DNA of 64,000 nt from NCBI RefSeq assembly GCF_002724055.1, contig NZ_BDQY01000008.1, positions 1-64,000 of the forward strand, given 5' to 3'. Position numbers and translations under genes: made by a program. Below the pieces are notes generated by a model. The model did not search any database. It saw only the letters and a program-made list of their open reading frames with translations, and had not been told where the DNA came from. Positions 7,158-15,862 of this stretch are shown here, piece after piece (within the stretch, counting starts at the first letter, position 1; each line of letters begins with the position of its first letter). The DNA is from Tepidibacter mesophilus (GTDB lineage: Bacteria > Bacillota > Clostridia > Peptostreptococcales > Peptostreptococcaceae).

Positions 7158-8609
7158 TTATATTCCTAAAACTTTTATATTTTCAACATACGGATCCTCA
7201 GTATCAGTCATCATACTATGTTGATTTTTAATAAATTTTATATATTCTATAATTTCTCTACTTATTCTTTCGCCTGGTGTAATTATAGGTATTCCAGGCG
7301 GATATGCCATTATAGATTCACCACTTACTTCACCTTCTGAATCTTCGAGTTTTATTATTCTTTTTCTAGTATAAAAAGCATCTCTTGGTGATACTACAAT
7401 TTGAGGATTATCTAATACAACTCTATCAAAATTAAGCTTATCTTTTCCATATTTATCCTTCATATCTTTAAGAGCATCTATAAGTTTTTTTATAGAATAA
7501 TTATCATCTCCAACACTTATAATTGCTAATATATTATATACATCTCCAAGTTCAACTTGTATATTATATTCATCTCTCAATGTATCATACGCCTCAAATC
7601 CAGTCATTCCAATACCTTTTACACATACACCTAGCTTAGTTTCGTCAAAATTATGCACGCCATCTTGCCCTATTAATTCATTACCAAAAGCATATAGTCC
7701 TTCAATTTTATTTATTTCATTTCTAGCTTTTCTTGAAATTCCCAATACTCTTGTAAGCACTTCTTCTCCTTGAGTTGCAAGCATTTTTCTGGCTACGTCA
7801 AGGCTAGACATCAGCAAGTATGATGCACTAGTAGTTTGAGTAAGATTTAATATTGTTTTTACTCTATTTTTATCTATAAACCCTTCATTTAACAATAAAG
7901 CTGAACTTTGAGTTAAGGACCCTCCTGTTTTATGGATACTAACAGCAGACATATCTGCTCCTAGCTCCATAGCCCCCATCGGAAGCTCCTTATGAAATCT
8001 AAAATGAGCTCCATGAGCTTCATCAACTATAACTGCAATATCGTTTTCATGTGCTATTTCAATTATTCGTTTTAAATCTGATGTTGCACCGTAATAAGTT
8101 GGATTTATTATAAATACAGCTTTAACATCAGGGTTTTCTTCAATAGCTTCTTCAATACTTTCAACAGAAACTCCCATTGCTATTCCAAGTTCATCATTAG
8201 TCTGTGGCTGAACATATACAGGTATTCCTCCACTTAATATAAGTCCATTTATAGCAGATTTATGTGCATTTCTTGGAATTATAATTTTATCACCAGGATT
8301 ACATACGCTCATTATCATAGCTTGAACTCCAGATGATGTCCCATTAACTAAGAAAAATGCATGATCTGCACAATATGCTTGAGCCATAAGTTCTTCTGAT
8401 TCTTTGATAACACCCACAGGATTACTTATATTATCCAAACACTTCATAGAATTCACATCAACTTGCAAAACTGTTTCACCTAGATAATTTGCAAGTTCAG
8501 GCAATCCTCTTCCATGCTTATGCCCAGGCACATCAAAAGGAACTACTTCCTTTTTTTGGTACTCTTTTAAAGCATCAAATAATGGAGTTACATTTTGATT
8601 TCTTATCAT
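7158..8609 (-). CDS. speA: Arginine decarboxylase (Orn/Lys/Arg decarboxylase family)
   Basis: PLP-dependent, aspartate-aminotransferase-fold decarboxylase of the short (about 480 residue) Firmicute SpeA type; product agmatine, which SpeB next door converts to putrescine. Visible motifs: PGHKHGRGLPEL near 28, VDEAHGAHFRFH near 195-206 (PLP-binding Asp and the stacking His), VSIHKTGGSLTQSS near 226-238 with the Schiff-base Lys. The C-terminal AYPPGIPIITPGERIS segment is typical of the family. Start: ATG at 8609 with AAGGTGG six bases upstream; the in-frame TTG two codons earlier touches the ribosome site. Lysine decarboxylase activity is an alternative, but the context favours arginine. Confidence 0.92.
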   Translation of the reverse strand: MIRNQNVTPLFDALKEYQKKEVVPFDVPGHKHGRGLPELANYLGETVLQVDVNSMKCLDNISNPVGVIKESEELMAQAYCADHAFFLVNGTSSGVQAMIMSVCNPGDKIIIPRNAHKSAINGLILSGGIPVYVQPQTNDELGIAMGVSVESIEEAIEENPDVKAVFIINPTYYGATSDLKRIIEIAHENDIAVIVDEAHGAHFRFHKELPMGAMELGADMSAVSIHKTGGSLTQSSALLLNEGFIDKNRVKTILNLTQTTSASYLLMSSLDVARKMLATQGEEVLTRVLGISRKARNEINKIEGLYAFGNELIGQDGVHNFDETKLGVCVKGIGMTGFEAYDTLRDEYNIQVELGDVYNILAIISVGDDNYSIKKLIDALKDMKDKYGKDKLNFDRVVLDNPQIVVSPRDAFYTRKRIIKLEDSEGEVSGESIMAYPPGIPIITPGERISREIIEYIKFIKNQHSMMTDTEDPYVENIKVLGI

Positions 8610-9046
8610 TTTCAACCACCTTTTCTAGGAAAATTAGCATTAATGCTTATAATAACTGATATATTACTATTTAATATTCATTTTTGTCAATAAGATATTT
8701 TTTGAATCTATTTATATTCTTCTATTTATAATAGTGTCTCATTCTTATATTTTAAAGAAATTAATCTCATCCCTTTTATGAAATAAATCAATTGTTAAAT
8801 TTCATAATTAGTTTTATTCAAATTTTAGTATCATTTATTAATAATATAAATAATCTTAAAATTTATGCCAATAATTAATATTATATTGTAAATATATCAA
8901 AATATATATTAAAAAAATCTAAACTTTCTTGTTAACATACAGTGCTTTCACTCACTGTATACTGATTCACTCTAAAATTCAAAAATAATAACCATAGGAT
9001 TTTTTACCACAATATAATTATTTGTATAATCATTCTATGTCTGTAA
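8610..9046. other. AT-rich intergenic region upstream of speA
   Basis: No open frame of note. It must hold the speA promoter, but several AT-rich -10-like sites make a single choice unsafe. An 8-bp hairpin (ATACAGTG and CACTGTAT, 8937-8960) is the only clear structure. Confidence 0.5.
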
Positions 9047-9096
9047 ATAAACAAAAAAATGCAATTTTAATAATTTAAAATTGCATTCTTGTTTAT
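9047..9096 (-). terminator. Terminator of the sigma/RsiV-like operon
   Basis: Nested stems: ATAAACAA/TTGTTTAT outside and AATGCAATTTTAA with its complement inside; T-rich on the minus strand. Confidence 0.75.
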
Positions 9097-9121
9097 TTTA
9101 TATTTTTTTATTTTTTGAAAA

Positions 9122-9976
9122 TTATTCTATGACAAATTCTTGTTCATCCATATACCCAGGTGCTATTTCATACTTGTCAAATACAATTACTACTTTTCCA
9201 TCCTTATTTATATAAAAATTAGGCACTTCTTTTATTCCATTAAATCCCATATCACCCTCAAAGAAAATGTTATTTTCATCTTTTTTTCTTTCTTCTATTT
9301 GAAAATATACGCTCTCATCTATTGTTTTTTTATAGTCTTTTCCTAGTATATTGTCTATGCTTATTATTTTATTATTTGTAATATCTATATTGTAATAATA
9401 AGTCTGCGCGTATGAACTGGCCAATGATTCGTACTGATATACAATAAAAGATATCGTATTATCATTAACTGATTTAAGCTCATAATCTACCTTAACTATT
9501 ATCGGTCTATAGTCTTCTTCTGTTCCTCCAGTCGCTATATATGCCTCCTTATATTCCAATGCTCTTTCTTCTGCTTCTTTTACTCTTAACTTCATTTTTT
9601 CATATATTTCATCGTTTATTTTTTGCTCAAGTTTTTTATCTGATAACCCCTCAACCTTAGGTATTTTAATTTCGGCATCTATTAAATCACTATGAATTTC
9701 ATAATCTTTAAATGTCAATAATTTAGCTATACTTCCTATAATAGGAACCTTGCTGATGCTTTGGGCAAAAGATTTATTAGTATTTAAAGTTGCTATAAAT
9801 ATTCCTGTAAACACAATAAATACAGAGGCTGCCATTACAAGCTTTCTTGTATAAAATGATTTATTTTTACTATTTTTTTCATGATTTTTTATAGTAGAAT
9901 TAACTATATTCTCTAGTTCATCAGGTATTTGTATAGAATCATACTTTTGTTTTAAATCTCTAAGTTTATTATCCAT
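9122..9976 (-). CDS. RsiV-like anti-sigma factor
   Basis: A 284-residue membrane protein. A cytoplasmic N-terminal segment (about 1-45) is followed by one membrane helix (LVMAASVFIVFTGIFIATL, near 46-64) and a large extracytoplasmic region matching the DUF4163/DUF3298 pattern of RsiV: the PIIGSIAKLL-type segment near 80, IIVKVDYELKSVNDNTISFIVYQY near 160-180 and a C-terminal YEIAPGYMDEQEFVI near 270. In B. subtilis and C. difficile RsiV holds sigma V and releases it when lysozyme is bound and the protein is cleaved. It is coded two bases after its sigma factor, in the usual order. The inducer is inferred from the family. Confidence 0.85.
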   Translation of the reverse strand: MDNKLRDLKQKYDSIQIPDELENIVNSTIKNHEKNSKNKSFYTRKLVMAASVFIVFTGIFIATLNTNKSFAQSISKVPIIGSIAKLLTFKDYEIHSDLIDAEIKIPKVEGLSDKKLEQKINDEIYEKMKLRVKEAEERALEYKEAYIATGGTEEDYRPIIVKVDYELKSVNDNTISFIVYQYESLASSYAQTYYYNIDITNNKIISIDNILGKDYKKTIDESVYFQIEERKKDENNIFFEGDMGFNGIKEVPNFYINKDGKVVIVFDKYEIAPGYMDEQEFVIE

Positions 9977-9978
9977 AT

Positions 9979-10473
9979 TTACACCCCTTCGTTCATAATT
10001 ATTTTAAGCTTATCTAAAGCACTGTATAATCTAGATTTAACAGTGCTTATATTACAATCTATAGTTTTAGCTATGTCTTCTATTTTCATATCTTCAAAGT
10101 ACCTTAATACTACTATTGTTTTTTGATTTTCATCCAGTTTATCTATCGCTTCATATAAATCTATATTGCTATCTAGGTCATCTTCTTTACATTCATATTT
10201 ATCATTTAATTCATCTATAACTATTACTCTTTTAGTTTTTCTTATATGGTTTATACTAGTGTTTATTATTATTTTGTACAGCCAAGATTTCATATAATCT
10301 ATATTTTTCAATGTATTGATTGAGGATAATGCCTTGTATATAGATTCCTGAACTATATCTAATGCCTCTTGCTGATTCTTTACATACGTATATGCAAATT
10401 TGTATAAACGCTCTTGGTTATCAGTTATATACTTTACAAGTTCATTGTAATTCTTGTTTTTGCGTCTTATCAT
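9979..10473 (-). CDS. sigV: ECF sigma factor, SigV-like
   Basis: A 164-residue ECF sigma-70 protein. Region 2 is seen at LYKFAYTYVKNQQEALDIVQESIYKAL, with core-binding and -10 recognition residues, and the YMKSWLYKIIINTSINHIRK end. Region 4 is at LDENQKTIVVLRYFEDMKIEDIAKTIDCNISTVKSRLYSALDKLK, a helix-turn-helix. No extra domains. Start taken at the ATG nine bases after GAGAGG; a second ATG two codons upstream is too close to it. Coupled to the RsiV-like gene downstream. Probably autoregulated and controlling cell-wall stress genes such as O-acetylation, which are not in this window. Confidence 0.88.
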   Translation of the reverse strand: MIRRKNKNYNELVKYITDNQERLYKFAYTYVKNQQEALDIVQESIYKALSSINTLKNIDYMKSWLYKIIINTSINHIRKTKRVIVIDELNDKYECKEDDLDSNIDLYEAIDKLDENQKTIVVLRYFEDMKIEDIAKTIDCNISTVKSRLYSALDKLKIIMNEGV

Positions 10474-10609
10474 AACCATATTCCTCTCTATATTTTTATT
10501 ATTTATTCTCACTATAATACTTAGACGTTTTACCAACTTAAAAAGTTTAAATTTATATATATATTTAATTTTTCATTTTTTATAATTTATAATTTATAAT
10601 AGCAAAAAA

Positions 10610-10643
10610 AATTATAGTACCCCATATATGGAGTACTATAATT
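10610..10643 (-). terminator. Terminator of the exonuclease III gene
   Basis: AATTATAGTAC and its complement form the stem around CCCATATATGGA, directly after the stop codon. Confidence 0.75.
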
Positions 10644-11396
10644 CTATTTTAATATAAGTTCAACTGGACAGTGATCTGATCCCACAACTTCTGTATGTAT
10701 ATTAGCTGAAATCAACCTATTTTCTAGATCTTTAGATGCTAAGAAATAATCTATACGCCAACCGGCATTATTAGCTCTAGCATTGAATCTATAACTCCAC
10801 CAAGAATATACCTCTGCTTTATCAGGATTAAAATATCTATAAGTATCTATAAAACCACACTCTAAAAGATTAGTCATCTTTTCTCTTTCTTCATCTGAAA
10901 AACCTGCATTTTTTCTATTCGACTTAGGATTTTTAAGATCTATTTCTTTGTGAGCTACATTTAAATCTCCACAAACTACAACAGGCTTGGATTTTTCTAG
11001 GTTTTTAAGATAATCCTTAAAAGCATCTTCCCACTTCATTCTATAATCAAGTCTTGCAAGCTTAGTTTGAGAATTTGGAGTATATACAGTTACAACATAA
11101 TAGTCTTCAAGCTCTATAGTTATAACACGCCCTTCTTTATCATGTTCCTCTATTCCTATTCCGTATTCTATAGATATAGGCTTATATTTGGTAAATATAG
11201 CCGTTCCTGAGTATCCCTTTTTTTCAGCATAATTAAAGTATTGTTCATACCCTTCAAGCTCAAGATCTATTTGCCCTTCTTGTAGCTTTATTTCTTGTAG
11301 ACAAAATATATCTGCATCTATTTCTTCAAAAAACTCCATAAAATTCTTTTTAACTATAGCTCTTAAGCCATTTACATTCCAAGATATAAGCTTCAT
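10644..11396 (-). CDS. xth: Exodeoxyribonuclease III / AP endonuclease
   Basis: A 250-residue Mg-dependent EEP-fold nuclease of the ExoA/Xth family: 3'-5' exonuclease on duplex DNA and apurinic-site endonuclease in base-excision repair. Catalytic motifs are intact: SWNVNGLRA at 5-13, CLQEIKLQ near 33-40 (metal Glu), YTPNSQ near 104, CGDLNVAHKEIDLKNP near 142-157, WRIDYFLAS near 213 and the final GSDHCPVEL with the catalytic Asp-His. Length is normal. Single-gene unit with its own terminator. Confidence 0.96.
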   Translation of the reverse strand: MKLISWNVNGLRAIVKKNFMEFFEEIDADIFCLQEIKLQEGQIDLELEGYEQYFNYAEKKGYSGTAIFTKYKPISIEYGIGIEEHDKEGRVITIELEDYYVVTVYTPNSQTKLARLDYRMKWEDAFKDYLKNLEKSKPVVVCGDLNVAHKEIDLKNPKSNRKNAGFSDEEREKMTNLLECGFIDTYRYFNPDKAEVYSWWSYRFNARANNAGWRIDYFLASKDLENRLISANIHTEVVGSDHCPVELILK

Positions 11397-11485
11397 AATA
11401 ATCTCCTTTTCTAAAAATTGTTTTTAATTATATATAGATTATACCAAATATTATTGTATCCAAAACAAATCAAATTTTATAAATA

Positions 11486-11529
11486 AAAAATGAAGCACTA
11501 TATCCATAAAGGATTAGTGCTTCATTTTT
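11486..11529 (-). terminator. Terminator of the rhodanese/membrane protein operon
   Basis: AAAAATGAAGCACTA and its complement with a 13-base loop, overlapping the stop codon of the small membrane protein. Confidence 0.85.
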
Positions 11530-11926
11530 ATTTATTTATAATAATTCTTATCGTCTCAATTGCAATTACTGATTCTAATACCATCAATGTATAAGCATAT
11601 ATGTTTAATTCCTTAATATAAGGAATATGGAATGCTAAAATTAAAACAATGCCATATACACTAAACATAATCATACTTATTTTTCTATTAGAACTTACTC
11701 TTTTCTTGCATATTATTAATAATACTATAAGCAAAATTAATAATATCATAGAATGCATCATCATTGCATCTTGAGTATATACTTTAGCTAGATACTCCAT
11801 TTTTTTGAAATATAAATGTTTCATAACACCAGCTTTATATCCCGATAAATACTCTAAAACAAATAGTGCTATAAATAATATAAGCTCAATTCCATATAAT
11901 ATAATATTAAAAATCTTATTTTTCAA
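11528..11926 (-). CDS. Small integral membrane protein
   Basis: About 132 residues with four predicted membrane helices (IILYGIELILFIALFVL near 6-23; MMMHSMILLILLIVLLIIC near 52-71; MIMFSVYGIVLILAFHI near 84-101; a final one near 108-127). No recognised family. The start is probably the TTG at 11926, seven bases after AGGTGG; a GTG at 11938, immediately after the upstream stop codon, has no room for a ribosome site. It is directly downstream of the rhodanese lipoprotein and shares its transcript, so it may serve the same membrane-surface process. Confidence 0.7.
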   Translation of the reverse strand: MKNKIFNIILYGIELILFIALFVLEYLSGYKAGVMKHLYFKKMEYLAKVYTQDAMMMHSMILLILLIVLLIICKKRVSSNRKISMIMFSVYGIVLILAFHIPYIKELNIYAYTLMVLESVIAIETIRIIINK

Positions 11927-11938
11927 AAGTCTTTCCAC

Positions 11939-13321
11939 CTACTTTTTAGGCTCTCCTGTTTCAATTGGATTGCTAGGATCATTACTCCATCCGATCCATC
12001 CATCACTAAATATAGATATATCGTCAAGTCCAACAACATCAGCATAAGTATATATCTCAGCAACTCTCCATCCACTACCACACATGAACGATAAGTGCTT
12101 AGTTGTATCTATACCTTGTTTTTTCCAAAGATCAAGGAATTCATTTGCATTTCTCATAGTCTTGTCTATATTTCTATAATAATCTAGAGAGATAGAATCT
12201 GTTTTCCCTGCATATCCAAATATTGATCCAGGTACTCTACCCATTTTATCATGGTATGAATATCCACTTATCTTACCTATATGCTCATCCCAAGTACGAT
12301 TGTCCACTAATGTGAATTTATCAGGTGTCTTTAATCCTTTTCTAGTTTCTTCCATTGTATCTATAACATCTGGATTTCCAGGTATAACTCCACCAAAATC
12401 TTCAACTGGTATAGCTTTGTTACTTGTAGTTTCTAATTCATATCCTGCCATAGTCCAAGACATTGTTCCACCATTTAAAACTCTTACATCATTAACTCCT
12501 ATATATCTAAGTACTGTAGCTACTCTATATGCAGCCATCTGTTCTTCTCCTGTAATTATTACAGTATCATCTTTTGTAAATCCATATTTAAGAGCAACTT
12601 TTTTAAGAGTTTCATCATCCGCTAACATCCACATTGGAGGAGGTTCAATTTCATCTGTATCTATATGGAATGAAGTAGGAATATGTCCCTTAGCATAAGA
12701 AGTTTTTCCTTCTCCCCAACTAGCTTCAACAATTTTTATATTTTTACTATTCTCAAACGATTCTGGTTTCTTTCCATCAATAATATCTTTTGTAATTGAT
12801 GCTGGTACTATCAATTGATAATTTTTATATTTTTCCATTGGTAATTTTTCATCATCTGACCATTTATTAACATCATATAAATATAAATTATTGTATCCTT
12901 TTCCTTTTAAATAATCAGCCACTTCTTTAGAATCTTTTCCATTTGCATCGTATAAAACTATATTTTTATCTTTAGTTATTCCCTTTGTTTCAAGTGCTTC
13001 ATTTAAAACCTCTTCTTTATTAACCTTTTCTTTATCAACTTCAACTTTTAACCAATTAGCAGAGAAATCTACAGCACCTTTAATTCTTCCACCTCTGCTA
13101 ATACCATCTAATTTCCATCCATTAAAAGCATCATTTAAGCGTGTATCTACAACTACCCAAGAATCATCTTTAAGTGCATCTTCAACCTTTTTAGTATCAA
13201 CAATATTATATTTACCTTCAGAATTATTATTTACCTCTTTTTTCTTATCCTCATTCGAACATCCAACAAGCCCTAATATAAGCATCATCAGGGATAGTAT
13301 AATTATAAGTGCTTTTCTCAT
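11939..13321 (-). CDS. Multi-rhodanese lipoprotein (sulfurtransferase-like)
   Basis: A 460-residue lipoprotein: the signal peptide ends in LGLVGCSNE, with the lipobox Cys near residue 21, so it sits on the outer face of the membrane. Three rhodanese-like folds follow: one near 35-145 (DSWVVVDTRLNDAFNGW, no catalytic Cys), one near 155-300 (the active-loop position reads TGEEQMAAYR, no Cys), and one near 310-455 with an intact loop CGSGWR. The last can carry a persulfide as in thiosulfate sulfurtransferases. Start ATG at 13321 with AGAGGAG upstream; a longer frame adds 11 unlikely residues. Role in sulfur transfer at the cell surface is inference. Confidence 0.85.
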   Translation of the reverse strand: MRKALIIILSLMMLILGLVGCSNEDKKKEVNNNSEGKYNIVDTKKVEDALKDDSWVVVDTRLNDAFNGWKLDGISRGGRIKGAVDFSANWLKVEVDKEKVNKEEVLNEALETKGITKDKNIVLYDANGKDSKEVADYLKGKGYNNLYLYDVNKWSDDEKLPMEKYKNYQLIVPASITKDIIDGKKPESFENSKNIKIVEASWGEGKTSYAKGHIPTSFHIDTDEIEPPPMWMLADDETLKKVALKYGFTKDDTVIITGEEQMAAYRVATVLRYIGVNDVRVLNGGTMSWTMAGYELETTSNKAIPVEDFGGVIPGNPDVIDTMEETRKGLKTPDKFTLVDNRTWDEHIGKISGYSYHDKMGRVPGSIFGYAGKTDSISLDYYRNIDKTMRNANEFLDLWKKQGIDTTKHLSFMCGSGWRVAEIYTYADVVGLDDISIFSDGWIGWSNDPSNPIETGEPKK

Positions 13322-13454
13322 GATAGTTCCAACTCCTCTGACTGTTTTTTGCACTAGTATATCATTATATGTTAGTTAGTGTAAATCTTTATAGTTTTTT
13401 TTTATAATCAAAATTTTTGTATAATTTTTTTTAATGATAGATATAGACAATTTA

Positions 13455-13590
13455 TCAAGTGAAACTTATCTTCAGCTGGAGTTTGTAACTCCATCTGAAG
13501 GTTAGTTGAACTTATCCAGAAGTTGTAGAGTTCTTATCTCCAACCTGAAGAGGGTGGAGTGTTAGAACTCTTAGCTTTCGGATAAAAGAT
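13455..13590. repeat. Dispersed hairpin repeat family B, copy
   Basis: CTTCAG-TGGAGTT and its complement form a stem at 13471-13501; a second structure pairs AGAGTTCT with AGAACTCT around a GGTGGAG region; it ends near TTAGCTTTCGGATAAA. Related stretches, in part on the other strand, occur at 43675, 62560 and, as short remnants, near 3375 and 58738. Confidence 0.6.
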
Positions 13591-13682
13591 TACTAAATAT
13601 TAAATTAGTAAATACACACTCATTATTATTATCCCATATATTAGTATTGTAAAAATAAATTTAGCTTACTGGAGGTAGTACA

Positions 13683-14603
13683 ATGTTATCTAATTATGAA
13701 TATGTTAAACAATCTTTAGATATAAACTTATTTTTCTTACGTATATTAAAGGAGCATGCCATATTTATTGAAGCTTCCTTACCACCTAAAAATCATGATA
13801 TTGCTGAACAAGCACGTATAATTACTAGAAATCTTGAATTTCTACTTAGTGAAACAGCAAATCTATCTTATGGTATTGTATCTCTAAACAATGATATGCT
13901 TACTCAGTATACTTATGAAGCTGAAAAAGCAACATCATTTTTAACCGGTATCCCTATTAATACAAATATTACTAAGGCTGAAATGTCTCTAGATAATAAA
14001 TATAATTCCCATAATATAAACCCTAAAATAGTTAATTATGTCTGCAATCTAAATAATAGTGCTATTAAAGTAGCACAAGATATAATTAAACTTAAAACTT
14101 ATATACTAGACAATGTGTTATCCTGTAGACTTTTTACCGCAAATTATCCATTACTCATTGAGCATATTCTTAGGGAAGCCAAATTTTACGTAAACATCCT
14201 TAGAAAATTACAAACTAGAACTAATCCTAACACGGTAGAAACCGCTCTTAAACAAGAAGCATTTTGGAATCAGATTATGGCTGAACACTCCAAGTTCATT
14301 CGCGGTCTTTTAGATCCTTCTGAGGAAGAACTATTTAATATATCTAATGATTTTGGCAATGAGTTTGATGAATTAACGAAAGACGCATTAAATGCTGTAA
14401 ACAATATATCTAAACTTCCAACACTAACAAAAGAAACTAAAGAAGCTACTGAAAAATTAAGGGATTTTAAAGCACAAGGCACAAAGGGAATACTTGACTG
14501 TAAGATAAAATCAATTATACTTCCTCTATTAGGAGATCATGTTTTAAGAGAGGCGAATCACTATCTAATATTATTAGATTCATATACACAAAACTTTAAA
14601 TAA
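13683..14603 (+). CDS. DUF2935 domain protein (two-domain four-helix metal protein)
   Basis: A 306-residue cytoplasmic all-helical protein with two related halves. The first has LRILKEHAIFIEASLP near 19-34 and the second PLLIEHILREAKFYVNIL near 156-173, plus AFWNQIMAEHSKFIRGLLDP near 194-213 and LLGDHVLREANHYLILLD near 281-298. The repeated E/D-H and H-x-x-R/K-E pattern is that of DUF2935, a helical-bundle fold that binds metal. GGAGG ribosome site. Single gene between two repeat elements. Function is not established. Confidence 0.85.
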   Translation: MLSNYEYVKQSLDINLFFLRILKEHAIFIEASLPPKNHDIAEQARIITRNLEFLLSETANLSYGIVSLNNDMLTQYTYEAEKATSFLTGIPINTNITKAEMSLDNKYNSHNINPKIVNYVCNLNNSAIKVAQDIIKLKTYILDNVLSCRLFTANYPLLIEHILREAKFYVNILRKLQTRTNPNTVETALKQEAFWNQIMAEHSKFIRGLLDPSEEELFNISNDFGNEFDELTKDALNAVNNISKLPTLTKETKEATEKLRDFKAQGTKGILDCKIKSIILPLLGDHVLREANHYLILLDSYTQNFK

Positions 14604-14616
14604 ATAACAAATTTAT

Positions 14617-14746
14617 AAAAATTCGCTTTATGCTAACGCATAGCTCATGTCGCCAACGAGTCCTACGGGCTCCGTTGCTCAAAATAGTTGCGACTTCAGT
14701 TCACTTATCAATATTATACACAAGTCGAAAACTATATAATTCCTTG
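14617..14746 (+). repeat. Dispersed repeat family A, copy 3
   Basis: Starts AAAAATTCGCTTTATGC and ends ATAATTCCTTG. The core reads CATGTCGCCAACGAGTCC, then TACGGGCTCCGTTGCTC. A possible 5-bp target duplication TTTAT lies on either side. Confidence 0.85.
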
Positions 14747-14766
14747 TTTATAAATAAGTATCTAAT

Positions 14767-14820
14767 TAAAAATGTGCAAATTTTATATTTTAATCTAAAT
14801 ATAAAATTTACACATTTTAA
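14767..14820. terminator. Bidirectional terminator between convergent genes
   Basis: AAATGTG and AAATTTTATATTTA pair with their complements around a three-base loop (one mismatch); T-rich on both strands. Confidence 0.8.
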
Positions 14821-14839
14821 TAGATAGGTACCTTTATGT

Positions 14840-15661
14840 CTATGTCCAGCATATATCTGCTTTTTTTCTTGGTACAGTTCTTAAATATTTTACATTAGGA
14901 TATCCTATAACCATGCATGTTACAATTTTTTTACCATCTTTGACTCCAAGAAGATCCATAATTTTTTTGTTTTCCTCAGCTGCTTTTACAAAAAATCCAC
15001 TAAAAAATGTTCCAAGACCTAAAGCATTAGTCATAAGTTCCATATTCGAAGAAGCTAAGGCTCCATTTAATGGTGAATTAGCTGTAACTATTATTACTGC
15101 TGGAGCATTAAAAAATAGTTTGTCATTTTCAATAGGATTTTTTTTATACTCTTCATACATTTTTATCCACATCTGTCCGTATTTCTTAAATGGCATAGTT
15201 TCTGGGGTTAAATTATCTAATAAGTTCTTTCCAACATTGCTCAAAGTTTGAAATGTTAAAGACTTTAATTCATCCAATCCTTCTCTTACTACTATATAAG
15301 ACACATCCTGAAGATTAATACCTGTTTGAGTAAATCTTCCACTCTCTATAATTTTAGTAATTTTCTCTTCTTCTACTTCTTTATTTGTGAATTGCCTTAC
15401 ACTCCTTCTGAATTTTATAAGATTTAATAAATTATCAGCATCCACTGTAAATTCTTCTTTGTTATAATCCTTTACATCCTTCATATTGTACTCATCTGTT
15501 GATACAGCACCTTTGGGACATACGGCAATACAGTGTCCACACTTAATACATGTTATATTATTAACTTTTGCTTTACCATTAATCATTTGTATATCATTTG
15601 GAAAACAATCTTTAACACATTGCATACATCCTATGCATTTTCCGGAATCTACCTTAATCAT
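14840..15661 (-). CDS. Nitroreductase with N-terminal 2[4Fe-4S] ferredoxin domain
   Basis: A 273-residue FMN enzyme. An N-terminal ferredoxin holds two complete 4Fe-4S motifs (CIGCMQCVKDC near 9-19, CIKCGHCIAVCPKG near 38-51). The nitroreductase domain follows with RRSVRQFTNKEV near 87-98, the FMN-binding NAPAVIIV and SNMELMTNALGLGTF segments near 190-220. This domain order is common in clostridial oxidoreductases in which ferredoxin electrons are passed to FMN. No N-terminal targeting signal; cytoplasmic. It is divergent from a LysR gene that probably controls it. The substrate is not known. Confidence 0.9.
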   Translation of the reverse strand: MIKVDSGKCIGCMQCVKDCFPNDIQMINGKAKVNNITCIKCGHCIAVCPKGAVSTDEYNMKDVKDYNKEEFTVDADNLLNLIKFRRSVRQFTNKEVEEEKITKIIESGRFTQTGINLQDVSYIVVREGLDELKSLTFQTLSNVGKNLLDNLTPETMPFKKYGQMWIKMYEEYKKNPIENDKLFFNAPAVIIVTANSPLNGALASSNMELMTNALGLGTFFSGFFVKAAEENKKIMDLLGVKDGKKIVTCMVIGYPNVKYLRTVPRKKADICWT

Positions 15662-15804
15662 ATAATAATCTACTCCTTATATTTTTGACATATACATAAA
15701 TAAAATTTATAATAATTTTATCTAATTGTATAATTTAATTGTTATTTATTCTGATTATATCACCATATAATTAATCGAGTCCAATTAATATTATTCATGC
15801 AATT

Positions 15805-15819
15805 ATAACTTTTAGTTAT
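15805..15819. promoter_or_regulatory. LysR-type operator candidate
   Basis: ATAACT-TTT-AGTTAT is a perfect dyad containing T-N11-A, placed in the 200-bp region between the nitroreductase gene and the LysR gene. Confidence 0.5.
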
Positions 15820-15862
15820 ATATAATAAGCTATAAATAACTTAATCAACAAGGAGGACAGTT

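Noticed and set aside
12300-12698. 132-codon frame opposite the rhodanese gene
   Set aside because: Antisense shadow of a well-supported gene; Ser/Val-rich composition typical of shadows.
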